Positions 7,599-9,620 of a stretch of 9,620 bases of DNA are shown piece after piece. This stretch comes from an uncultured Flavobacterium sp. GTDB taxonomy: Bacteria; Bacteroidota; Bacteroidia; Flavobacteriales; Flavobacteriaceae. Within the stretch, counting starts at the first letter, position 1. Each line of letters starts with the position of its first letter. The notes under the pieces were generated by a model that saw nothing but the letters and a program-made list of their open reading frames with translations, had not been told where the DNA came from and made no database searches. The translations under genes and the position numbers were made by a program. The DNA lies in the NCBI GenBank assembly GCA_946480635.1, contig CAMLKV010000057.1, positions 1 to 9,620 of the forward strand, given 5' to 3'.

Positions 7599-8897
7599 CT
7601 ATTTGTTTAAAACAGCATTCATAGGATTGTTCAACTCTTCGATTGAATAGTCTTCATTTATTTCTTCTTCAACTTTAATCTCTTCAGACAATTCTCTATC
7701 TATGATTCGCTGTAATGCTTCTTCTCTTTTTTGTTTTTCAAGATTCTCTTGTGCAATTTCCTCTTCTTTCTTTGTTACATTTAAAATAATCCCTAAAGCT
7801 GCACATGTCATCCAAATTGATGTACCACCGCTACTTATCAACGGTAGTGTTTGTCCTGTTGTAGGTAGCAGTTCTACCGCTACTCCCATATTGATGAAAG
7901 CTTGAAAAATAATCGGAAAGCCCAATCCTACAACAACAAGTTTTCCAAAAATCGTTGGTGCTTTATAAGACGCGATAATAAATCTTACAAACAAAATCAG
8001 GTATATAGTTATGATAAAGAAGGCACCAAACAGCCCTAATTCTTCAACAATAATGGCAAAAATAAAATCGGATGAAGACTGTGGTAAAAAGTTTTTCTGA
8101 ACACTTTTCCCAGGCCCTAATCCATACACTCCACCAGTGGCAATTGCTGTTTTTGCTTTTTCTATTTGATAATCATCATCGGTATCTTTAGTATCAGAAG
8201 TAAAATTATCAATACGACTTATCCAAGTGTCAACACGATTTGGAAAAGCATTAGGGAATGCTTTGGCAACCAAAATAAAAAATGCAAAAGACACCACACC
8301 CATTCCAACAATTATCGTTATGTTTTTTAAAGGATAATTTCCAACAAACGCTAGCATCAAGATCATTGAAAATATCAATGCTGTAGTCGAAAAGTTAGAT
8401 GGTAAAATAAGCGCAAGAGTAATAAATACAGGTATCCAAAGTTCAACGAATGATTTTTGGAATGTCATATCTTCTACTTCCGTTTTAGATAAATACCTAG
8501 CCACAAAAAGAAACATAATCATTCCGGCAAATGTTGATGGCTGAAATGAAATTCCTACTAGCGGAACAGTAACCCATCTACTCGCATTAGCTCCCTCAAT
8601 TACAGTCCCTTTTACCATTGCATAGATTAGTAAAGTCCATGCAAACGGCAATAAAACCCTTGATAAACTTCTAAAATAATGATATGGTACTTTTTGCACT
8701 TGATACATAATCCAGAATCCTGCAGACAAGTGCACAAGATGCTTTATTAAATAAACCAAGGTATTTCCAGTACCATGTTTTTGATATGCCAAATTACTAC
8801 TAGCACTGTACACCGGAATAAAAGAAATAAGCGCCAATAGTGCTACCATGGCCCAAATAACCTTATCTCCTTTTAAATTATGTATCAGTGTTTTCAT
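7599..8897 (-). CDS. ftsW: Septal peptidoglycan polymerase FtsW (SEDS family)
   Basis: FtsW is the multi-pass membrane glycosyltransferase that polymerises lipid II at the septum together with its partner penicillin-binding protein FtsI. The 432 residues contain about ten hydrophobic segments from residue 14 to 374. SEDS motifs are present: ASRWVTVPLVGISFQPS (105-121); GVYGLGPGKSVQKNFLPQ (256-273), followed by SSSDFIFAIIVEELG, whose D277 aligns with the proposed catalytic aspartate of E. coli FtsW; and LLPTTGQTLPLISSGGTS (343-360). The last 57 residues form a charged, mostly acidic tail with coiled-coil character (EEEIAQENLEKQKREEALQ), presumably cytoplasmic. Location between murD and murG favours FtsW over the paralogue RodA. 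The ATG at 8897 is 21 nt after the murD stop. Confidence 0.96.
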   Translation of the reverse strand: MKTLIHNLKGDKVIWAMVALLALISFIPVYSASSNLAYQKHGTGNTLVYLIKHLVHLSAGFWIMYQVQKVPYHYFRSLSRVLLPFAWTLLIYAMVKGTVIEGANASRWVTVPLVGISFQPSTFAGMIMFLFVARYLSKTEVEDMTFQKSFVELWIPVFITLALILPSNFSTTALIFSMILMLAFVGNYPLKNITIIVGMGVVSFAFFILVAKAFPNAFPNRVDTWISRIDNFTSDTKDTDDDYQIEKAKTAIATGGVYGLGPGKSVQKNFLPQSSSDFIFAIIVEELGLFGAFFIITIYLILFVRFIIASYKAPTIFGKLVVVGLGFPIIFQAFINMGVAVELLPTTGQTLPLISSGGTSIWMTCAALGIILNVTKKEEEIAQENLEKQKREEALQRIIDRELSEEIKVEEEINEDYSIEELNNPMNAVLNK

Positions 8898-8918
8898 TAT
8901 TCTGTTTTAGCTAAACGC

Positions 8919-9620
8919 TTATAAATTTTGTACTGCTTGTTTAAATTGGCGACCTCTGTCCTCGTAGTTTTCAAATAAATCGAAACTTGCACAAGCCGGT
9001 GATAACAATACCGTATCGCCTTTTTCAGCAATTCTATATGCTTGCTTAACAGCATCAGCCATGCTAGAAGATTCGATTAAAACATCTACAACATCTGCAA
9101 AAGTTTCAATAAGCTTTGCATTATCAACTCCTAAGCAAATAATTGCTTTTACTTTTTCATTAACCAACGACAGTAATTCAGTATAATCATTTCCTTTATC
9201 TACACCACCAACAATCCAAACCGTAGGTGTTGTCATACTATCTAAAGCAAAGAAAGTAGCATTTACATTTGTTGCCTTAGAATCATTGATATACTGCACA
9301 TTTTGAATCTTAAGTACTTTTTCTAATCTGTGCTCTACACCCTGAAAATCAGAAAGGCTTTCACGAATAGTGTCTTTTCTAATTTTTAAAAGCTGAGCTA
9401 CTGTTGCAGCAGCCATAGCATTTTTTACATTGTGCTTTCCTTCTAGTGATAATTGTGATGTTGGCATATCGAAATTGTCGTTTGTGGTATTTATTTTAAT
9501 ATTGTTTTCTTCTAAAAATGCTCCAAAATCTAATGGTCTTGAAATTGAAAATGGAACCAGTTTTGCTCTCGTGCTATTGTTTTTAAGCCAGTTAGTTATT
9601 GCTTCGTCATCGGCATCATA
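8919..9620 (-). CDS. murD: UDP-N-acetylmuramoyl-L-alanine--D-glutamate ligase (MurD), C-terminal part (cut by window edge)
   Basis: The frame is open from the right edge to the TAA at 8919, giving the last 233 codons of a protein that is usually about 440-450 residues. The ATG at 9467 is internal: 51 further in-frame codons (beginning YDADDEAITNWL) lie upstream without a stop, so it should not be taken as the start. MurD adds D-glutamate to UDP-MurNAc-L-Ala in the cytoplasm. Visible motifs, numbered from the edge, are LEGKHNVKNAMAA (59-71) at the hinge to the C-terminal domain, NDSKATN (112-118), which is highly typical of MurD, GGVDKGNDY (138-146), and the substrate-binding SPACASFD (207-214) followed by NYEDRGRQF. 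The N-terminal UDP-binding domain and the P-loop are outside the window. ftsW follows after 21 nt. Confidence 0.97.
   Translation of the reverse strand, partial: YDADDEAITNWLKNNSTRAKLVPFSISRPLDFGAFLEENNIKINTTNDNFDMPTSQLSLEGKHNVKNAMAAATVAQLLKIRKDTIRESLSDFQGVEHRLEKVLKIQNVQYINDSKATNVNATFFALDSMTTPTVWIVGGVDKGNDYTELLSLVNEKVKAIICLGVDNAKLIETFADVVDVLIESSSMADAVKQAYRIAEKGDTVLLSPACASFDLFENYEDRGRQFKQAVQNL

Noticed and set aside
3287..7905. Other plus-strand frames (3287-3505, 5671-5919, 7168-7398, 7395-7610, 7702-7905)
   Set aside because: Each is antisense to a well-supported conserved gene, is under 85 codons and has no recognisable domain.
9465..9467. ATG at 9467 as the start of murD
   Set aside because: The frame stays open for 51 more codons to the window edge with MurD-like sequence, so this methionine is internal.
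1..9620. Mobile elements, CRISPR arrays or defence genes
   Set aside because: No transposase-like frames, no spaced repeats and no flanking duplications were seen. Coding is continuous and made of conserved division and wall genes, so no novel system is claimed.

Overview
The window is the distal half of a division and cell-wall (dcw) gene cluster from a low-GC member of the Bacteroidota, most likely a Flavobacteriaceae close to Flavobacterium. The evidence for this is the AT-rich DNA, the absence of recognisable Shine-Dalgarno sequences before the starts (A-rich leaders instead), the gene order murD-ftsW-murG-murC-ftsQ-ftsA-ftsZ without murB or ddl, the very long FtsZ, and the GatB/YqeY-domain gene just after ftsZ. 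Every gene I can support lies on the minus strand, so transcription runs from high to low coordinates.

From right to left: murD is cut by the right edge, with 233 codons visible. Then come ftsW, murG, murC and ftsQ, almost without gaps (21, 3 and 3 nt, then an 8-nt overlap). ftsA follows 3 nt later but is broken into two reading frames near position 4230. ftsZ starts 42 nt after ftsA and is followed by a strong rho-independent terminator at 1009-1047, which closes the cluster. Beyond it lie yqeY, a 17-bp hairpin, a tRNA-Arg(CCG), and the first 83 codons of a membrane-anchored protein that leaves the window on the left and resembles the MtfA/M90 zinc peptidase family.

Together the genes cover cytoplasmic precursor synthesis (MurC adds L-Ala, MurD adds D-Glu), lipid II formation (MurG), septal glycan polymerisation (FtsW), the periplasmic divisome link (FtsQ), and the cytoplasmic Z-ring (FtsZ with its membrane anchor FtsA).

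The content is a conserved housekeeping cluster and I found no undescribed system. The one real anomaly is the split ftsA: the two parts together cover the whole family, but they lie in different frames, and about four residues seem to be missing at the junction. This looks like a small deletion (14 nt by my estimate) or an assembly fault rather than a one-base homopolymer error. Smaller points are a long FtsZ linker with recurring FDL-type motifs, three identically spaced TAG-N3-ATG gene junctions, and a hairpin whose pairing is complete only when read as minus-strand RNA.
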